DNA of 64,000 nucleotides from Rhizobacter sp. Root1238 (GTDB lineage: Bacteria; Pseudomonadota; Gammaproteobacteria; Burkholderiales; Burkholderiaceae_C), in contig NZ_LMDM01000009.1 in assembly GCF_001425825.1 (NCBI RefSeq), forward strand, positions 274,165 to 338,164, in the 5' to 3' direction. The notes beneath the pieces were generated by a model that searched no databases, was not told the origin of the DNA, and saw only the letters and a list, made by a program, of their open reading frames with translations. Of this stretch, positions 47,161-62,131 are shown piece after piece (position 1 is the stretch's first letter; every line of letters starts with the position of its first letter). Position numbers and translations under genes: made by a program.

Positions 47161-48037
47161 GCCTCCCCCCGCTTCTGGAAGATCCGGTCGTCGCGCACCA
47201 GCTCGCCGAACGCGTCGGCATGGCTGGAGAAGCGCAGCGACTCCTTCGAGCCGAGCCCGAGGAAGCCCTGCCGGCACAGCGCCTCGCGGAACAGCCCGAG
47301 CGCGCGGTCCTGCAGCTCGCGGTTGAAGTAGATCAGCACGTTGCGGCACGAGACCAGCTGCACCTCGGCGAACACGCTGTCGGTGGCCAGGCTGTGGTCG
47401 GAGAACACGATGTGCTTCTTCAGCGACTTGTCGAACACTGCGCGCCCGTAGGCCGCGGTGTAGAAATCCGACAGCGAACCGCGGCCCCCGCTGCGCTGGT
47501 GGTTGTCGGAGAAGCCGGCGATGCGGTCGAGTTCGTACACGCCGGCCTCGGCACGCTGCAGCGCCTGCGCGTTGATGTCGGTCGCGTAGATCAGCGTGCG
47601 CTCGAGCAGGCCTTCCTCGCGCAGCAGGATCGCGAGCGAATACACCTCCTCGCCGGCGCTGCAGCCGGCCACCCAGACCTTCAGCGACGGCCAGGTGCGC
47701 AGCAGCGGCACCACCTGCTCGCGCAGCGAGCGGAAGTATGACGGGTCGCGGAACATCTCGCTGACCTGCACCGTCAGGTAGTCGAGCAGCGCCGGGAAGG
47801 TCGACGGCTCGTGCAGCACCTTGTCCTGCAGCTGGCTCAGCGTGCGGCAGCCGAAGCGCGCCATCGCGCTGCCCAGGCGCCGCTTCAGCGACGCGCCGGC
47901 GTAGCCGCGGAAGTCGTAGTGGTACTTCAGGTAGATCGCGTCGATCAGCAGGCGCAGTTCGATGTCGACGCCCGACACCGCGGACGCCGGCTGCGGCCCG
48001 GGTGTTTCGCGGGCTTCGCGGGTCTCGGACAGCGCCT

Positions 48038-48041
<4 letters not shown>
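47157..48041 (-). CDS. CheR-type protein methyltransferase
   Basis: This 294-residue SAM-dependent glutamate methyltransferase has an N-terminal helical CheR domain (~35-85) and a C-terminal catalytic domain. The SAM site is VWVAGCSAGEEVYSLAILL, followed by LIYATDINAQAL and VSCRNVLIYFN. Paired with the adjacent CheB, it gives a reversible methylation pair in an operon without chemoreceptor, CheA or CheW genes. It overlaps the hybrid kinase gene by 4 bases. ATG 48041 is chosen on the overlap. Confidence 0.93.
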
Positions 48042-51520
<3,479 letters not shown>

Positions 51521-51777
51521 CGGCGCGATCCTGTGATTCAAAGAAGAGACGGCACGCGGCGGCATGCGCAGGGGCTCGGAAGCGCGCGGGATCGTAGCGC
51601 AGCGCCGCCCGATTCCAGGCGCACGCGACGGGCAAACGGCGCGCCTGCACGCATGTCGCGGCGATGTCCTACAAATGCGTCGGGCATGCGCCCACGGGGC
51701 GCGCCGAAGCGCCCCTCTACAGTGAGGCTGCGCCGGGACCGCAGAGCCCCGGATGGCACCCACTACCGGAGGTCGCG
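51521..51777. other. Divergent region between hybrid kinase and a small gene
   Basis: This 257-base space holds the promoters of the leftward signalling operon and the rightward 88-residue gene. A TACAGT -10-like string lies near 51718, but no matching -35 is clear. I see no RNA structure with a T-run and no repeat shared with elsewhere in the window. Confidence 0.4.
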
Positions 51778-52044
51778 ATGAAAAGAGGGATGGTCATTGC
51801 AGGGTTCGAGGTGCACACCGACGAGGGCTTGCGGCAGGTTCCGCCGGGCACGTGCTGGGTCATCGAGGGCGCCCTGTGGGTCAAGCTGCTGTGGCAGGCC
51901 GATGGCGCGCGCGAGGCGGCCACCGTGTCGCTGCGCGAGTACCAGGCCTGCGTGCAACACGGCTGCATCCACTTCGAGGAAGCGCCGTCGTTCAGCGAAT
52001 CCGTGCGTAGACCCTTGAGTCTCGCAAGCTGCCGTCCGGCGTGA
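51778..52044 (+). CDS. Hypothetical 88-residue protein
   Basis: This small ORF starts at ATG 51778 with a good GGAGG site 7-11 bases upstream. The product has a central beta-rich segment (GTCWVIEGALWVKLLWQAD) and a charged tail. It has no signal peptide or membrane helix and no family I recognise. Its last 53 bases overlap the convergent acetyltransferase gene. Confidence 0.55.
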   Translation: MKRGMVIAGFEVHTDEGLRQVPPGTCWVIEGALWVKLLWQADGAREAATVSLREYQACVQHGCIHFEEAPSFSESVRRPLSLASCRPA

Positions 52045-52561
52045 TGCGGTCGTTGCGGCGCGTGCCTTCGAGCACATAGCCCGCCCGTTCGCAGACGCGC
52101 CAGCTGGCGGTGTTGCCGGCGTCCGGCAGCGCTTCGATGCGGCGCATGCCGAGCGTGTCGAAGGCGAGATCCGTGATGGCCTGCACCGCCTCGGTGACGA
52201 GGCCGCGGCCGGTGAACGCCGAGTGCGCCCAGTAGCCGATCTCGCATTTGGGCACCGCCCAGTCGAACGCATGCAGGCTGCCGGCGCCGACCAGCGCGCC
52301 GCCGTCCTTCAGGAACAGCAGCATCGGCATCATCGAGCGCATCAGGTAGTGCGCGCGGCCTTCACGGCAGAACTGCTCCGAGGTCTCGATGCTCGGCTCG
52401 GCCAGCGCCCACGGCAGCGAGGCCGGGAATTCGCGCAATGCGTCCAGCGACGCGACCACCGCGTCATGCACCAGCGGACCTTCACCGGCGCGCGGGCAGC
52501 GGATCGTCAGGCGCGCGCTGTCGAAGCTGTCGGGAACGTCGCGAAGCGAGGGGATCGTCAT
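51992..52561 (-). CDS. GNAT-family N-acetyltransferase (RimJ/RimL-like)
   Basis: This 189-residue acetyltransferase has the GNAT core: strand-helix near VGAGSLHAFDW, GYWAHSAFTGRGLVTEAVQ (acetyl-CoA pyrophosphate loop) and NTASWRVCERAGYVLEGTRR. The layout matches RimJ/RimL-type enzymes that acetylate N-termini or small amines. The start is ATG 52561. It lies downstream of phosphoketolase on the same strand, 72 bases after its stop. The substrate is unknown. Confidence 0.9.
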   Translation of the reverse strand: MTIPSLRDVPDSFDSARLTIRCPRAGEGPLVHDAVVASLDALREFPASLPWALAEPSIETSEQFCREGRAHYLMRSMMPMLLFLKDGGALVGAGSLHAFDWAVPKCEIGYWAHSAFTGRGLVTEAVQAITDLAFDTLGMRRIEALPDAGNTASWRVCERAGYVLEGTRRNDRITPDGSLRDSRVYARIR

Positions 52562-52633
52562 GCGGGGATGGTGGCAGCCTGCCCCCGCAGCGCTCGCGCC
52601 GCAGGCGCAACCGCGTGCGCGGATGCGAAGGTG

Positions 52634-55009
52634 TCAGCGCGGCGACCAGCGCCATTCCTTCACCTCGGGCAGGTCGTCGCCGTGCTCGCACACCCATTCC
52701 CGGTGCCGGCGCAGCGTGGCCGCCAGCCGCTCGGCCTCGGCCGGTACCCGCGCGGCCAGGCGCGGCACGCGGCGGATCGCGTCGAAGGCCAGCTGGTAGC
52801 GGTCGAGCTGGTTCAGCACCACCATGTCGAACGGCGTCGTCGTCGTGCCTTCCTCGCGGTAGCCGCGCACATGGATGTTCGCGTGGTTGCGGCGCCGGTA
52901 GGTCAGCTTGTGCACCAATGATGGGTAGCCGTGGAAGGCGAACACCACCGGCCGGTCGGCGGTGAAGATCGCGTCGAAGGCCTCGTCGGCCAGGCCGTGC
53001 GGATGCTCCAGCGGCGGTTGCAGCGCGAACAGGTCGACGACGTTGACGACACGCACCCGCAGGTCGGGCACGCGCTCGCGCAGCAGGGTCACGGCGGCCA
53101 GCGTCTCGAGCGTCGGGACATCGCCGGCGCAGGCCATCACCACCTCCGGCTCGCCGCCGCTGCCGGCCCATTCCCAGGTGCCCACGCCGACGCGGCAATG
53201 CCGCTGCGCCGCGTCGATGTCGAGCCATTGCCAGGCCGGCTGCTTGCCGGCGACGATCACGTTGACGTAGTTGCGGCTGCGCAGGCAGTGGTCGGCCACC
53301 GACAGCAGGCAGTTCGCGTCCGGCGGCAGGTAGATGCGAACCACGTCGGACTTCTTGTTCGCGACATGGTCGATGAAGCCCGGGTCCTGGTGCGAGAAGC
53401 CGTTGTGGTCCTGGCGCCAGACATGCGAGGTGAGCAGGTAGTTCAGCGAGGCGATCGGCTGCCGCCACGGGATCTGCCGGCAGGTCTTCAGCCACTTGGC
53501 GTGCTGGTTGAACATCGAGTCGACGATGTGGATGAAGGCCTCGTAGCACGAGAACATGCCGTGCCGGCCGGTCAGCAGGTAGCCCTCGAGCCAGCCCTCG
53601 CACAGGTGCTCGCTGAGCACCTCCATCACGCGACCGTCGGTGCCGAGGTTCGGGTCGACCTCGTCGATGCGCGCGAGCCATTGCTTGCCGGAGACCTCGT
53701 ACACCGCGTCGAGCCGGTTCGACGCGGTCTCGTCCGGGCCGAACAGCCGGAAATTGCGGGCCGCCAGGTTGAGCCGCACCAGCTCGCGCAGGAACCCGCC
53801 GAGCACGCGGGTCGATTCGAGCTGCACCGCACCGGGCTGCGCCACCGCCACCGCATGCTCGCGGAACGGCGGCATCGCGAGCGGCTGCAGCAGTTCGCCG
53901 CCGTTGGCGTGCGGGTTCGCGCTCATGCGGCGCGCGCCGGTGGGGCCGAGCGACGCCAGGTCGTCGCGCAGCCGGCCGTCGGCGTCGAACAGCTCGTGCG
54001 GCCGGTAGCTGCGCAGCCAGGCGTCGAGCTGCGCGAGGTGCTCGGGGGTCTTCACGTCGGCCAACGGCACCTGGTGCGCCCGCCAGGTGCCTTCGACCGG
54101 CTGGCCGTCGACGGTCTTCGGCCCGGTCCAGCCCTTGGGCGTGTCGAGCACGATCATCGGCCAGCGCGGGCGCTCGACCGGGCCGCCGGAGCGCGCGCGC
54201 TGCTGGATCGCGTGGATGTCGGCCACCACGCGGTCGAGCGTCGCCGCGAGCTGCTGGTGCACCTGCGCCGGGTCGCTGCCGGTCACGACATGCGGCTCGT
54301 GGCCACAGCCCCGCATCAGCTGCTCGAGTTCGTCGCGCCCGATGCGCGCGAGCAGCGTCGGGTTCGCGATCTTGTAGCCGTTCAGGTGCAGGATCGGCAG
54401 CACGGCGCCATCGGTGGCCGGGCTCAGGAACTTGTTCGAATGCCAGCTCGCGGCCAGCGGCCCGGTCTCGGCCTCGCCGTCGCCGATCACGCACGCGACG
54501 ATCAGCCCGGGGTTGTCGAATGCGGCGCCGTAGGCATGGGCAAGCGAGTAGCCGAGCTCGCCGCCTTCGTGGATCGAGCCGGGCGTCTCGGGCGCCACGT
54601 GGCTCGGGATGCCGTAGGGCCACGAGAACTGGCGGAACAGCCGGCGCATGCCGTCGCGGTCTTGCGTGACGGCCGGATAGCGCTCGGTGTACGAGCCTTC
54701 GAGCCAGGCGCTCGCGACCAGCCCCGGGCCGCCGTGGCCGGGGCCGATCACGTAGATCATGTCGAGCCCGTGTGCGGCGATCACGCGGTTCAGGTGCGCA
54801 TACAGCAGGTTCAACCCGGGCGTCGTGCCCCAGTGGCCGAGCAGGCGCGGCTTCACGTGGGCCTGCACCAGCGGCTCGTCGAGCAGCGGGTTGTCGCGCA
54901 GGTAGATCTGCCCGACCGACAGGTAGTTGGCGGCGCGCCACCAGGCGTCGATGCGCTGCAGCTGGCCGGGTGACAGGGGGCCGTGCGGATGCTCGGTGGG
55001 GTGGTTCAC
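52634..55009 (-). CDS. xfp: Phosphoketolase (Xfp)
   Basis: This 791-residue thiamine diphosphate enzyme cleaves xylulose-5-P and/or fructose-6-P to acetyl phosphate. Length is normal for Xfp. Motifs include [19 protein letters not shown] near the N-terminus, [20 protein letters not shown] (ThDP and Mg binding) and [12 protein letters not shown]. The start is GTG 55009, preceded by AAGGAGG at an 8-base spacing; the long open frame upstream is not coding. It is divergent from acetate kinase, which uses its product. Confidence 0.95.
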   Translation of the reverse strand: MNHPTEHPHGPLSPGQLQRIDAWWRAANYLSVGQIYLRDNPLLDEPLVQAHVKPRLLGHWGTTPGLNLLYAHLNRVIAAHGLDMIYVIGPGHGGPGLVASAWLEGSYTERYPAVTQDRDGMRRLFRQFSWPYGIPSHVAPETPGSIHEGGELGYSLAHAYGAAFDNPGLIVACVIGDGEAETGPLAASWHSNKFLSPATDGAVLPILHLNGYKIANPTLLARIGRDELEQLMRGCGHEPHVVTGSDPAQVHQQLAATLDRVVADIHAIQQRARSGGPVERPRWPMIVLDTPKGWTGPKTVDGQPVEGTWRAHQVPLADVKTPEHLAQLDAWLRSYRPHELFDADGRLRDDLASLGPTGARRMSANPHANGGELLQPLAMPPFREHAVAVAQPGAVQLESTRVLGGFLRELVRLNLAARNFRLFGPDETASNRLDAVYEVSGKQWLARIDEVDPNLGTDGRVMEVLSEHLCEGWLEGYLLTGRHGMFSCYEAFIHIVDSMFNQHAKWLKTCRQIPWRQPIASLNYLLTSHVWRQDHNGFSHQDPGFIDHVANKKSDVVRIYLPPDANCLLSVADHCLRSRNYVNVIVAGKQPAWQWLDIDAAQRHCRVGVGTWEWAGSGGEPEVVMACAGDVPTLETLAAVTLLRERVPDLRVRVVNVVDLFALQPPLEHPHGLADEAFDAIFTADRPVVFAFHGYPSLVHKLTYRRRNHANIHVRGYREEGTTTTPFDMVVLNQLDRYQLAFDAIRRVPRLAARVPAEAERLAATLRRHREWVCEHGDDLPEVKEWRWSPR

Positions 55010-55017
55010 GGGAGGAT

Positions 55018-55025
55018 CCTCCTTG
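55018..55025 (-). promoter_or_regulatory. Strong ribosome site fixing the GTG start of phosphoketolase
   Basis: On the minus strand AAGGAGG precedes GTG 55009 by 8 bases. No ATG lies nearby in frame with such a site, so the GTG start is well supported. Confidence 0.75.
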
Positions 55026-55100
55026 TCGGGCCGATGATGGCCGCACCGGCGTCGACTGAGTATGCTGCAGATCAAATCCCACGCCGCCGGAAACGAATCG

Positions 55101-56270
55101 ATGCGCCCCCTGCTGCTGACGCTGAACGCCGGCTCGTCGTCGATCAAGCTCGGCCTGTTCCGCCTCGGCGCCGCCGGGCCGGAGTCGGTCGGGCGCGGCC
55201 GCCTCGACCTGCAGCGGGCGCCGCTCGCGCTGTCGCTCGACTGCGAAGGCCGCCGGGTCGACCAGCCGCTGCAGGCCCCGCTGACCGAATCGCTGCACGA
55301 GGTGGTCGACGCGATGCTCGGCGTGCTCGAGCGCGACGGCGCGCTGGCCGGCCTGCACGCCGCGGCACACCGCGTGGTGCATGGCGGCGCGCAGCACCAC
55401 GGGCCGGTGCGCGTCGACGACGCGACGCTGGCGGCGCTCGACGCGCTGACGCCGCTCGCGCCGCTGCACCAGCCGCACAGCCTGCGGCTGATCCGGGCGC
55501 TGCAGCAGCTGCGACCCGGGCTCGTGCAGACCGCGTCGTTCGACACCGCCTTCCACCAGACGCAGGACCCGCTCGCCCGCCGCTTCGCGTTGCCCCGCGC
55601 GCTGCACGACGCGGGGGTGCAGCGCTACGGCTTCCACGGCCTGTCGTATGCCTTCATCGCGCGCGAACTCGCGCGGGTGGCGCCGCACGAGGCGGCCGGT
55701 CGCGTCGTCGTCGCGCACCTGGGCAGCGGCGCAAGCCTGTGCGGGCTGCAGGCCGGCCGCAGCGTCGACACCAGCATGGGCTTCTCGGCGCTGGACGGTG
55801 TGCCGATGGGCACGCGCTGCGGTGCGCTCGACGCCGGCGTGCCGCTGTACCTGATGCAGCAGCGCGGCCTGTCCCACGACCAGATCGAGGACCTGCTGTA
55901 CCACCGCTCGGGGCTGCTCGGCGTGTCGGGCCTCAGCGCCGATGCGCGCACCTTGCGCGACAGCGACCTGCCGGCAGCGCGCGAGGCGCTGGCGTTGTTC
56001 GCGCTGCGTTGCGCCGGCGAAGCGGCGCGCATCGCGACCACGCTCGGCGGGCTCGATGCGCTGGTGTTCACCGCCGGCATCGGCGAGCACGATGCGGCGC
56101 TGCGCGCCGCGGTGTGCGAACGGCTGGGCTGGCTCGGCGTCGCGCTCGACGCCGATGCGAACGCGCGCCATGCGCTGCGCATCGACCGGCCCGGCCGCGT
56201 GGCGCTGTTCGTGATGGCCACGGACGAGGAACGCACGATCGCCGACGAGGCCTGGGCGGTGCTGCGTTGA
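55101..56270 (+). CDS. ackA: Acetate kinase
   Basis: This 389-residue enzyme converts acetyl phosphate and ADP to acetate and ATP. The N-terminus [20 protein letters not shown] matches the family, so ATG 55101 is preferred over the ATG at 55062. [47 protein letters not shown] and [16 protein letters not shown] are intact. It is divergent from xfp and completes the phosphoketolase-acetate route. No pta gene is nearby. Confidence 0.94.
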   Translation: MRPLLLTLNAGSSSIKLGLFRLGAAGPESVGRGRLDLQRAPLALSLDCEGRRVDQPLQAPLTESLHEVVDAMLGVLERDGALAGLHAAAHRVVHGGAQHHGPVRVDDATLAALDALTPLAPLHQPHSLRLIRALQQLRPGLVQTASFDTAFHQTQDPLARRFALPRALHDAGVQRYGFHGLSYAFIARELARVAPHEAAGRVVVAHLGSGASLCGLQAGRSVDTSMGFSALDGVPMGTRCGALDAGVPLYLMQQRGLSHDQIEDLLYHRSGLLGVSGLSADARTLRDSDLPAAREALALFALRCAGEAARIATTLGGLDALVFTAGIGEHDAALRAAVCERLGWLGVALDADANARHALRIDRPGRVALFVMATDEERTIADEAWAVLR

Positions 56271-56325
56271 TCGTGGTGCGCGCGGCAGCGGGTACGATGC
56301 GCGCCTCCGCCCGAAAGGTCCGCCC

Positions 56326-57090
56326 GTGAAACTCGCCACCTGGAACGTCAACTCCCTTGCGGTGCGCCTGCCGCAGCTGATCGACTGGCTTGCGCTGCAC
56401 CAGCCCGACGCGATCGTGCTGCAGGAAACCAAGCTCACCGACGACAAGTTCCCGCAGGCCGAGATCGAGGCTGCCGGCTACCAGGTGCAGTGGTTCGGGC
56501 AGAAGACGTACAACGGCGTCGCGCTGCTGTCGCGCACGGTGGCCGCCGACATCGTCAAGAACATTCCCGGCCATGACGACGAGCAGGCGCGCGTGATCGC
56601 CGGCACCGTCAACGGCATCCGCATCGTCGGCGCGTACATCCCGAACGGGCAGTCGGTCGACAGCGACAAGTTCCAGTACAAGCTGAAGTGGTTGACGGCG
56701 CTGCGCACCTGGCTGGCCGACGAGCTGACCCGCCACACGCACCTGGTGCTGATGGGCGACTACAACATCGCCCCCGAAGACCGCGACGTGCACGACCCGG
56801 TGGCATGGGCCGGGCAGGTGCTGTGCACGCCCGAGGAGCGGGCGCATTTCCAGGGCCTGCTCGGGCTCGGGCTGCACGACTCCTTCCGGCTGTTCGAGCA
56901 GCCGCCGAAGAGCTGGAGCTGGTGGGACTACCGCAACCTGGCGTTCCGCAAGAACCAGGGGCTGCGCATCGACCACATCCTGGTCAGCGACGCGCTGAAG
57001 GGCCAGGTGAAAGCCTGCGTGATCGACAAGCCGACGCGCAAGAACGAGCGGCCCAGCGACCATGCGCCGGTGATTGCGGAACTCTCGTAG
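56326..57090 (+). CDS. xth: Exodeoxyribonuclease III (XthA-type AP endonuclease)
   Basis: This 254-residue repair nuclease cuts at abasic sites and removes 3'-blocking groups. Family motifs are complete: KLATWNVNSLAVRLPQL, the metal-binding Glu in VLQETKL, MGDYNIAPEDRDVHDP, KSWSWWDYR and the catalytic RIDHILVS with NERPSDHAPVI. The start is set at the second codon of a GTG-ATG-like region: GTG 56326. It lies 55 bases after ackA. Confidence 0.95.
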   Translation: MKLATWNVNSLAVRLPQLIDWLALHQPDAIVLQETKLTDDKFPQAEIEAAGYQVQWFGQKTYNGVALLSRTVAADIVKNIPGHDDEQARVIAGTVNGIRIVGAYIPNGQSVDSDKFQYKLKWLTALRTWLADELTRHTHLVLMGDYNIAPEDRDVHDPVAWAGQVLCTPEERAHFQGLLGLGLHDSFRLFEQPPKSWSWWDYRNLAFRKNQGLRIDHILVSDALKGQVKACVIDKPTRKNERPSDHAPVIAELS

Positions 57091-57101
57091 TCAGCGATCG
57101 G

Positions 57102-57147
57102 CGCGCCGCAGCCTCCCCGCACGCGCCTTCGCGCCCCCCTCGGGCGA
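57102..57147. repeat. Dispersed intergenic repeat B, copy 1
   Basis: The first 31 bases (57102-57132) match, on the opposite strand, 63838-63868 at 29 of 31 positions. The element starts CGCGCCGCAGCCTCCCCGCA and continues with a C-rich, G-rich hairpin-like end. It lies between the convergent xth and ntrC genes. Confidence 0.7.
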
Positions 57148-57149
57148 CT

Positions 57150-58655
<1,506 letters not shown>

Positions 58656-58697
58656 GCCCTGCCTGTGGTTCCGGTCCCGCCCGCCCCGGCTTCTGGC

Positions 58698-59792
58698 TCA
58701 GGGCAACGGGATCACGATCTTGAAAAGGGTCTGGCCCGGTTTGCTCTCGCATTCGATCATGCCCTGGTGTTGCTGCACGAACGTCTGCGCCAGCGTGAGT
58801 CCCAAGCCCGACCCGCCATCGCGCCCCGATACCAACGGGTAAAAGATGCGATCCCGGATCGACTCCGGGATCCCCGGGCCGTTGTCTTCAATATGCAAGT
58901 CCAGTGCCAATCGATAGCGCTGCTTGCCGAGCGTCACCTGCCGCGCGATCCGCGTGCGCAGCGTGATGCAGGCGTCGCCCTGCGCGATGCGCTCGGACAG
59001 CGCCTGCGCCGCGTTGTGCGCGATGTTGAGCACCGCCTGGATCAGCTGCTCGCGGTCGCCGCGGAAATCGGGGATGGAGATGTCGTAGTCGCGCATCACC
59101 GCCAGCCCGCGCGGGAACTCGGCAATGATCAGCGAGCGCACCCGCTCGCAGACCTCGTGGATGTTGACGTCGCTCACCACGTGCGGCTTGCGGTGCGGCG
59201 CGAGCAGCCGGTCGACCAGCGCCTGCAGCCGGTCGGCCTCCTGGATGATGACCTGGGTGTACTCGGTCAGCGCGCGCGACTCGACCTCCATCTCGAGCAG
59301 TTGCGCCGCGCCGCGGATGCCGCCGAGCGGGTTCTTGATCTCGTGCGCGAGGTTGCGGATCAGTTCCTTGTTGGCGCGCGCCTGGCCGAGCGCGCGTTCC
59401 TCGCGGTCCTGGCGCGTCTGCTGCTCGATCTCCACCAGCTCGACGATCGCCTCGTTCGGCCGGTCGAGCTGGTTGACGATCACATGCACCGGCAGCGCAT
59501 CGCCATGCGCCGACACCGGCCGGCGCAGCAGCGCCTCGAAGCGGCTGGTCGAGAAATCGTTGCGCACGACCGCGGCCACGGTGTCGCGCACCGAATTGGC
59601 ATCGATGAACCAGTCGAACAGCGAGCCGCCCAGCACGCTGCGCCGCGGCAGGCCCAGCACGTTCTCGAACGCGGCATTGGCGAACAGGCAGCTGCCGTCT
59701 TCGCGCACCACCGCGACCATCGTCGCCAGGTGGTCGAAGGCCTGGTAGCGCTCGGGCAGCTCGCCGGCCTGCCGGTTCGCCGGCGTGGTCAC
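58698..59792 (-). CDS. ntrB: NtrB (GlnL) nitrogen sensor kinase
   Basis: NtrB (364 residues) is the soluble kinase and phosphatase of NtrC, controlled by PII. It has a PAS domain (~15-130; FANAAFENVLGLPRRSVLGG), HisKA with the phospho-His in NLAHEIKNPLGGIRGAAQLL and an HATPase end (EDNGPGIPESI, GSGLGLTLAQTFV). The start is GTG 59792, overlapping the DUF4124 stop as GTGA, so translation is coupled. It is followed by ntrC. Confidence 0.94.
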   Translation of the reverse strand: MTTPANRQAGELPERYQAFDHLATMVAVVREDGSCLFANAAFENVLGLPRRSVLGGSLFDWFIDANSVRDTVAAVVRNDFSTSRFEALLRRPVSAHGDALPVHVIVNQLDRPNEAIVELVEIEQQTRQDREERALGQARANKELIRNLAHEIKNPLGGIRGAAQLLEMEVESRALTEYTQVIIQEADRLQALVDRLLAPHRKPHVVSDVNIHEVCERVRSLIIAEFPRGLAVMRDYDISIPDFRGDREQLIQAVLNIAHNAAQALSERIAQGDACITLRTRIARQVTLGKQRYRLALDLHIEDNGPGIPESIRDRIFYPLVSGRDGGSGLGLTLAQTFVQQHQGMIECESKPGQTLFKIVIPLP

Positions 59793-60304
59793 GGCAGCTT
59801 CGCGAGTTCGCGCCGCAGCGCGGCGACGTCGCCTTCCTTGCGCATGATGCTGGCCTTCATCTCGGCGACGCGGTCCACGTACTTCTGGTAGTTCTTCTCG
59901 TCGCCCTGGCGCTCGGGCTCGCCGTTGTTGTAGGCCTTCTGCAACTCGGCCAGCTGGTCTTCTTCCTTCTTCAGCTCGGCCTCGAGGATGCGGCGGGCAT
60001 CGCTGTCGCGGGCGCGCTGCTCGTTCGGGTCGACCCGGTTCTCGCCCGGCTTGCCCGCCGCCGCGCTCGAGGACGACCCCTTTGCCGGACGCAGGCCCTG
60101 CACCACGGTGATCGGCGCACCCTCGAGGGTCTTGCAGCCCTTGTCCCTGGCCTCCTTGGCCGACAGCGTGTCGGTGTAGAGCACCGGGTTGCCGGGGCAA
60201 CGGTAGACGGTCTTTTCTTCGGCAGCCCGTGCTGGCAGGGCGATCAGCGTGGCAACGGCAGCCACCGCGAGCGCGCAACGGGTCGTGGTTCGGTGAGAGC
60301 GCAT
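59789..60304 (-). CDS. Exported DUF4124-type protein between glnA and ntrB
   Basis: This 171-residue protein has a signal peptide (~1-27, cleavage after ARA) and an N-terminal DUF4124 segment (EEKTVYRCPGNPVLYTDTLS) with cysteines near 36 and 57 (KGCKTLEG). The C-terminal half is a charged coiled coil (~100-165). The function is unknown. The gene lies in the glnA-ntrBC block and is coupled to ntrB by a 4-base overlap. Confidence 0.85.
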   Translation of the reverse strand: MRSHRTTTRCALAVAAVATLIALPARAAEEKTVYRCPGNPVLYTDTLSAKEARDKGCKTLEGAPITVVQGLRPAKGSSSSAAAGKPGENRVDPNEQRARDSDARRILEAELKKEEDQLAELQKAYNNGEPERQGDEKNYQKYVDRVAEMKASIMRKEGDVAALRRELAKLP

Positions 60305-60370
60305 GGGAAAGGTCCTCGGGCCGTGGGATCTGGTGGATTGTGGCCGATCCCGCGATGGATCCCACCATGT

Positions 60371-60397
60371 AAAAAGGGACGGCTTGTGCCGTCCCTT
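60371..60397 (-). terminator. Intrinsic terminator of glnA
   Basis: On the minus strand AAGGGACGGC-ACAA-GCCGTCCCTT makes a 10-pair stem, followed by a run of T (60371-60375). It lies about 70 bases after the glnA stop, so glnA is a separate unit from the downstream DUF4124-ntrBC genes, though read-through is possible. Confidence 0.9.
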
Positions 60398-60469
60398 CGT
60401 GATGCCGGATTCGCGGAACCGCTGGCGGTGAGAGCCTGCGCCCCCGCGCCGGGTTCCACGGCGCCTGCG

Positions 60470-61885
60470 TCAGGCGCTGTAATACATGTCGAACTCGACC
60501 GGATGGGTCGTCATGCGGAAGCGCGTGACTTCCTGCATCTTCAGCTCGATGTAGGCGTCGAGGTAAGCGTCGGTGAAGACACCGCCCTTGGTCAGGAACG
60601 CGCGGTCCTTGTCCAGGTAGTCGAGCGCCTGGTCGAGGCTGTGGCAGACGGTCGGGATCTTCGCGTCTTCTTCCGGCGGCAGGTGGTACAGGTCCTTCGT
60701 GGCGGCTTCGCCCGGGTGGATCTTGTTTTCCACGCCGTCGAGGCCGGCCATCAGCAGCGCCGAGAACGCCAGGTACGGGTTCGCCAGCGGGTCCGGGAAG
60801 CGCGCTTCGATGCGGCGGCCCTTCGGGTTGGCAACGTACGGAATGCGGATCGAGGCCGAGCGGTTCTTGGCCGAGTAGGCCAGCTTCACCGGGGCTTCGA
60901 AGCCCGGGACCAGGCGCTTGTAGCTGTTGGTGCCGGGGTTCGTGATCGCGTTCAGCGCGCGGGCGTGCTTGATGATGCCGCCGATGTAGAACAGCGCGAA
61001 TTCCGACAGGCCTGCGTAGCCGTCACCGGCGAACAGGTTCTTGCCGTCCTTCCAGACCGACTGGTGCACGTGCATGCCCGAGCCGTTGTCGCCGACGATC
61101 GGCTTCGGCATGAAGGTCGCGGTCTTGCCGTAGGCGTGGGCCACGTTGTGGATCACGTACTTCTGCAGCTGCAGCCAGTCGGCGCGCTGCACCAGCGAGC
61201 TGAACTTGGTGCCGATTTCCATCTGGCCGGCGTTCGCCACTTCGTGGTGATGCACTTCGACCGGAATGCCCAGCGATTCGAGGATCAGGCACATCTCGGA
61301 GCGCAGGTCCTGGGCGCTGTCGACCGGGGGCACCGGGAAGTAGCCGCCCTTGACGGCCGGACGGTAGCCCGAGTTGCCGTGGTCGTATTCCTTGCCGGTG
61401 TTCCAGGCGGCTTCCTCGGATTCGATCTTCGAGAACGAACCGGACATGTCCACGTTCCAGCGGACGCTGTCGAAGATGAAGAATTCGGGTTCCGGGCCGA
61501 AGAAGGCGGTGTCGCCGATGCCCGACGACTTCAGGTAGGCCTCGGCGCGCTTGGCCAGCGAACGCGGGTCGCGCTCGTAGGGCTTGCCATCGGTCGGCTC
61601 GATCACGTCGCAGGTGAGGATCAGCGTCGGCTCTTCGAAGAACGGGTCGATGTTGGCCGTGTTCGGGTCCGGCATCAACAGCATGTCGGAAGCTTCGATG
61701 CCCTTCCAGCCGGCGATCGACGAACCGTCGAAGGCGTGGCCCGAAATGAACTTGTCTTCGTCGAACGCAGACAGGGGCACCGAAACGTGTTGCTCTTTGC
61801 CGCGGGTATCGGTGAAGCGGAAGTCAACGAACTTGACCTCGCTTTCCTTCACCATCTTCATCACGTCGGCGACGGTCTTTGCCAT
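60470..61885 (-). CDS. glnA: Glutamine synthetase type I
   Basis: GlnA (471 residues) makes glutamine from glutamate, ammonia and ATP as a dodecamer. The [29 protein letters not shown] region and the metal-binding MGTKFSS- and [10 protein letters not shown] motifs are present. The adenylylation tyrosine is Y400 in [10 protein letters not shown], so activity is likely controlled by GlnE. It is preceded by a possible sigma-54 promoter and followed by a strong terminator. Confidence 0.97.
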   Translation of the reverse strand: MAKTVADVMKMVKESEVKFVDFRFTDTRGKEQHVSVPLSAFDEDKFISGHAFDGSSIAGWKGIEASDMLLMPDPNTANIDPFFEEPTLILTCDVIEPTDGKPYERDPRSLAKRAEAYLKSSGIGDTAFFGPEPEFFIFDSVRWNVDMSGSFSKIESEEAAWNTGKEYDHGNSGYRPAVKGGYFPVPPVDSAQDLRSEMCLILESLGIPVEVHHHEVANAGQMEIGTKFSSLVQRADWLQLQKYVIHNVAHAYGKTATFMPKPIVGDNGSGMHVHQSVWKDGKNLFAGDGYAGLSEFALFYIGGIIKHARALNAITNPGTNSYKRLVPGFEAPVKLAYSAKNRSASIRIPYVANPKGRRIEARFPDPLANPYLAFSALLMAGLDGVENKIHPGEAATKDLYHLPPEEDAKIPTVCHSLDQALDYLDKDRAFLTKGGVFTDAYLDAYIELKMQEVTRFRMTTHPVEFDMYYSA

Positions 61886-61979
61886 CAGGTTCTCCTAGCG
61901 AGAGGCTTGTGGGGTGAGTGGGTGGGTAGAGACGACAGATTCAGTGCCGGGAGGGGCCTGGAAATGCGCACAGGAATGT

Positions 61980-61995
61980 AGCAGAAAGCATGCCC
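61980..61995 (-). promoter_or_regulatory. Candidate sigma-54 promoter of glnA
   Basis: On the minus strand GGGCATGCTTTCTGCT aligns with TGGCACGN4TTGCW. The essential GG at -24 and GC at -12 are present at the correct 10-base spacing, with three mismatches elsewhere. It lies about 95 bases upstream of the glnA start. The NtrB/NtrC genes downstream give a plausible activator. Confidence 0.45.
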
Positions 61996-62131
61996 GCGCC
62001 CGATGACGGCGCAGGCCCAGCCGGCATGCGCTCCACCGGGTGAGCAACGGTCCAAAACACGCGGTGGCGGCGGGTCGGTGACGCCACTTTGGTGCACGGC
62101 CCGGCACCAGGCTGGACGGGCGATGCGGCGC

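Noticed and set aside
52482..56447. A long minus-strand open frame spanning phosphoketolase and acetate kinase.
   Set aside because: It is out of frame with xfp and antisense to ackA. Composition is low-complexity Arg/Ala/Pro and no family is matched.
60461..60477. GCGCCTG-CGT-CAGGCGC at the glnA stop as a terminator.
   Set aside because: It has no T-run and overlaps the stop codon. The strong terminator is further on at 60371-60397.
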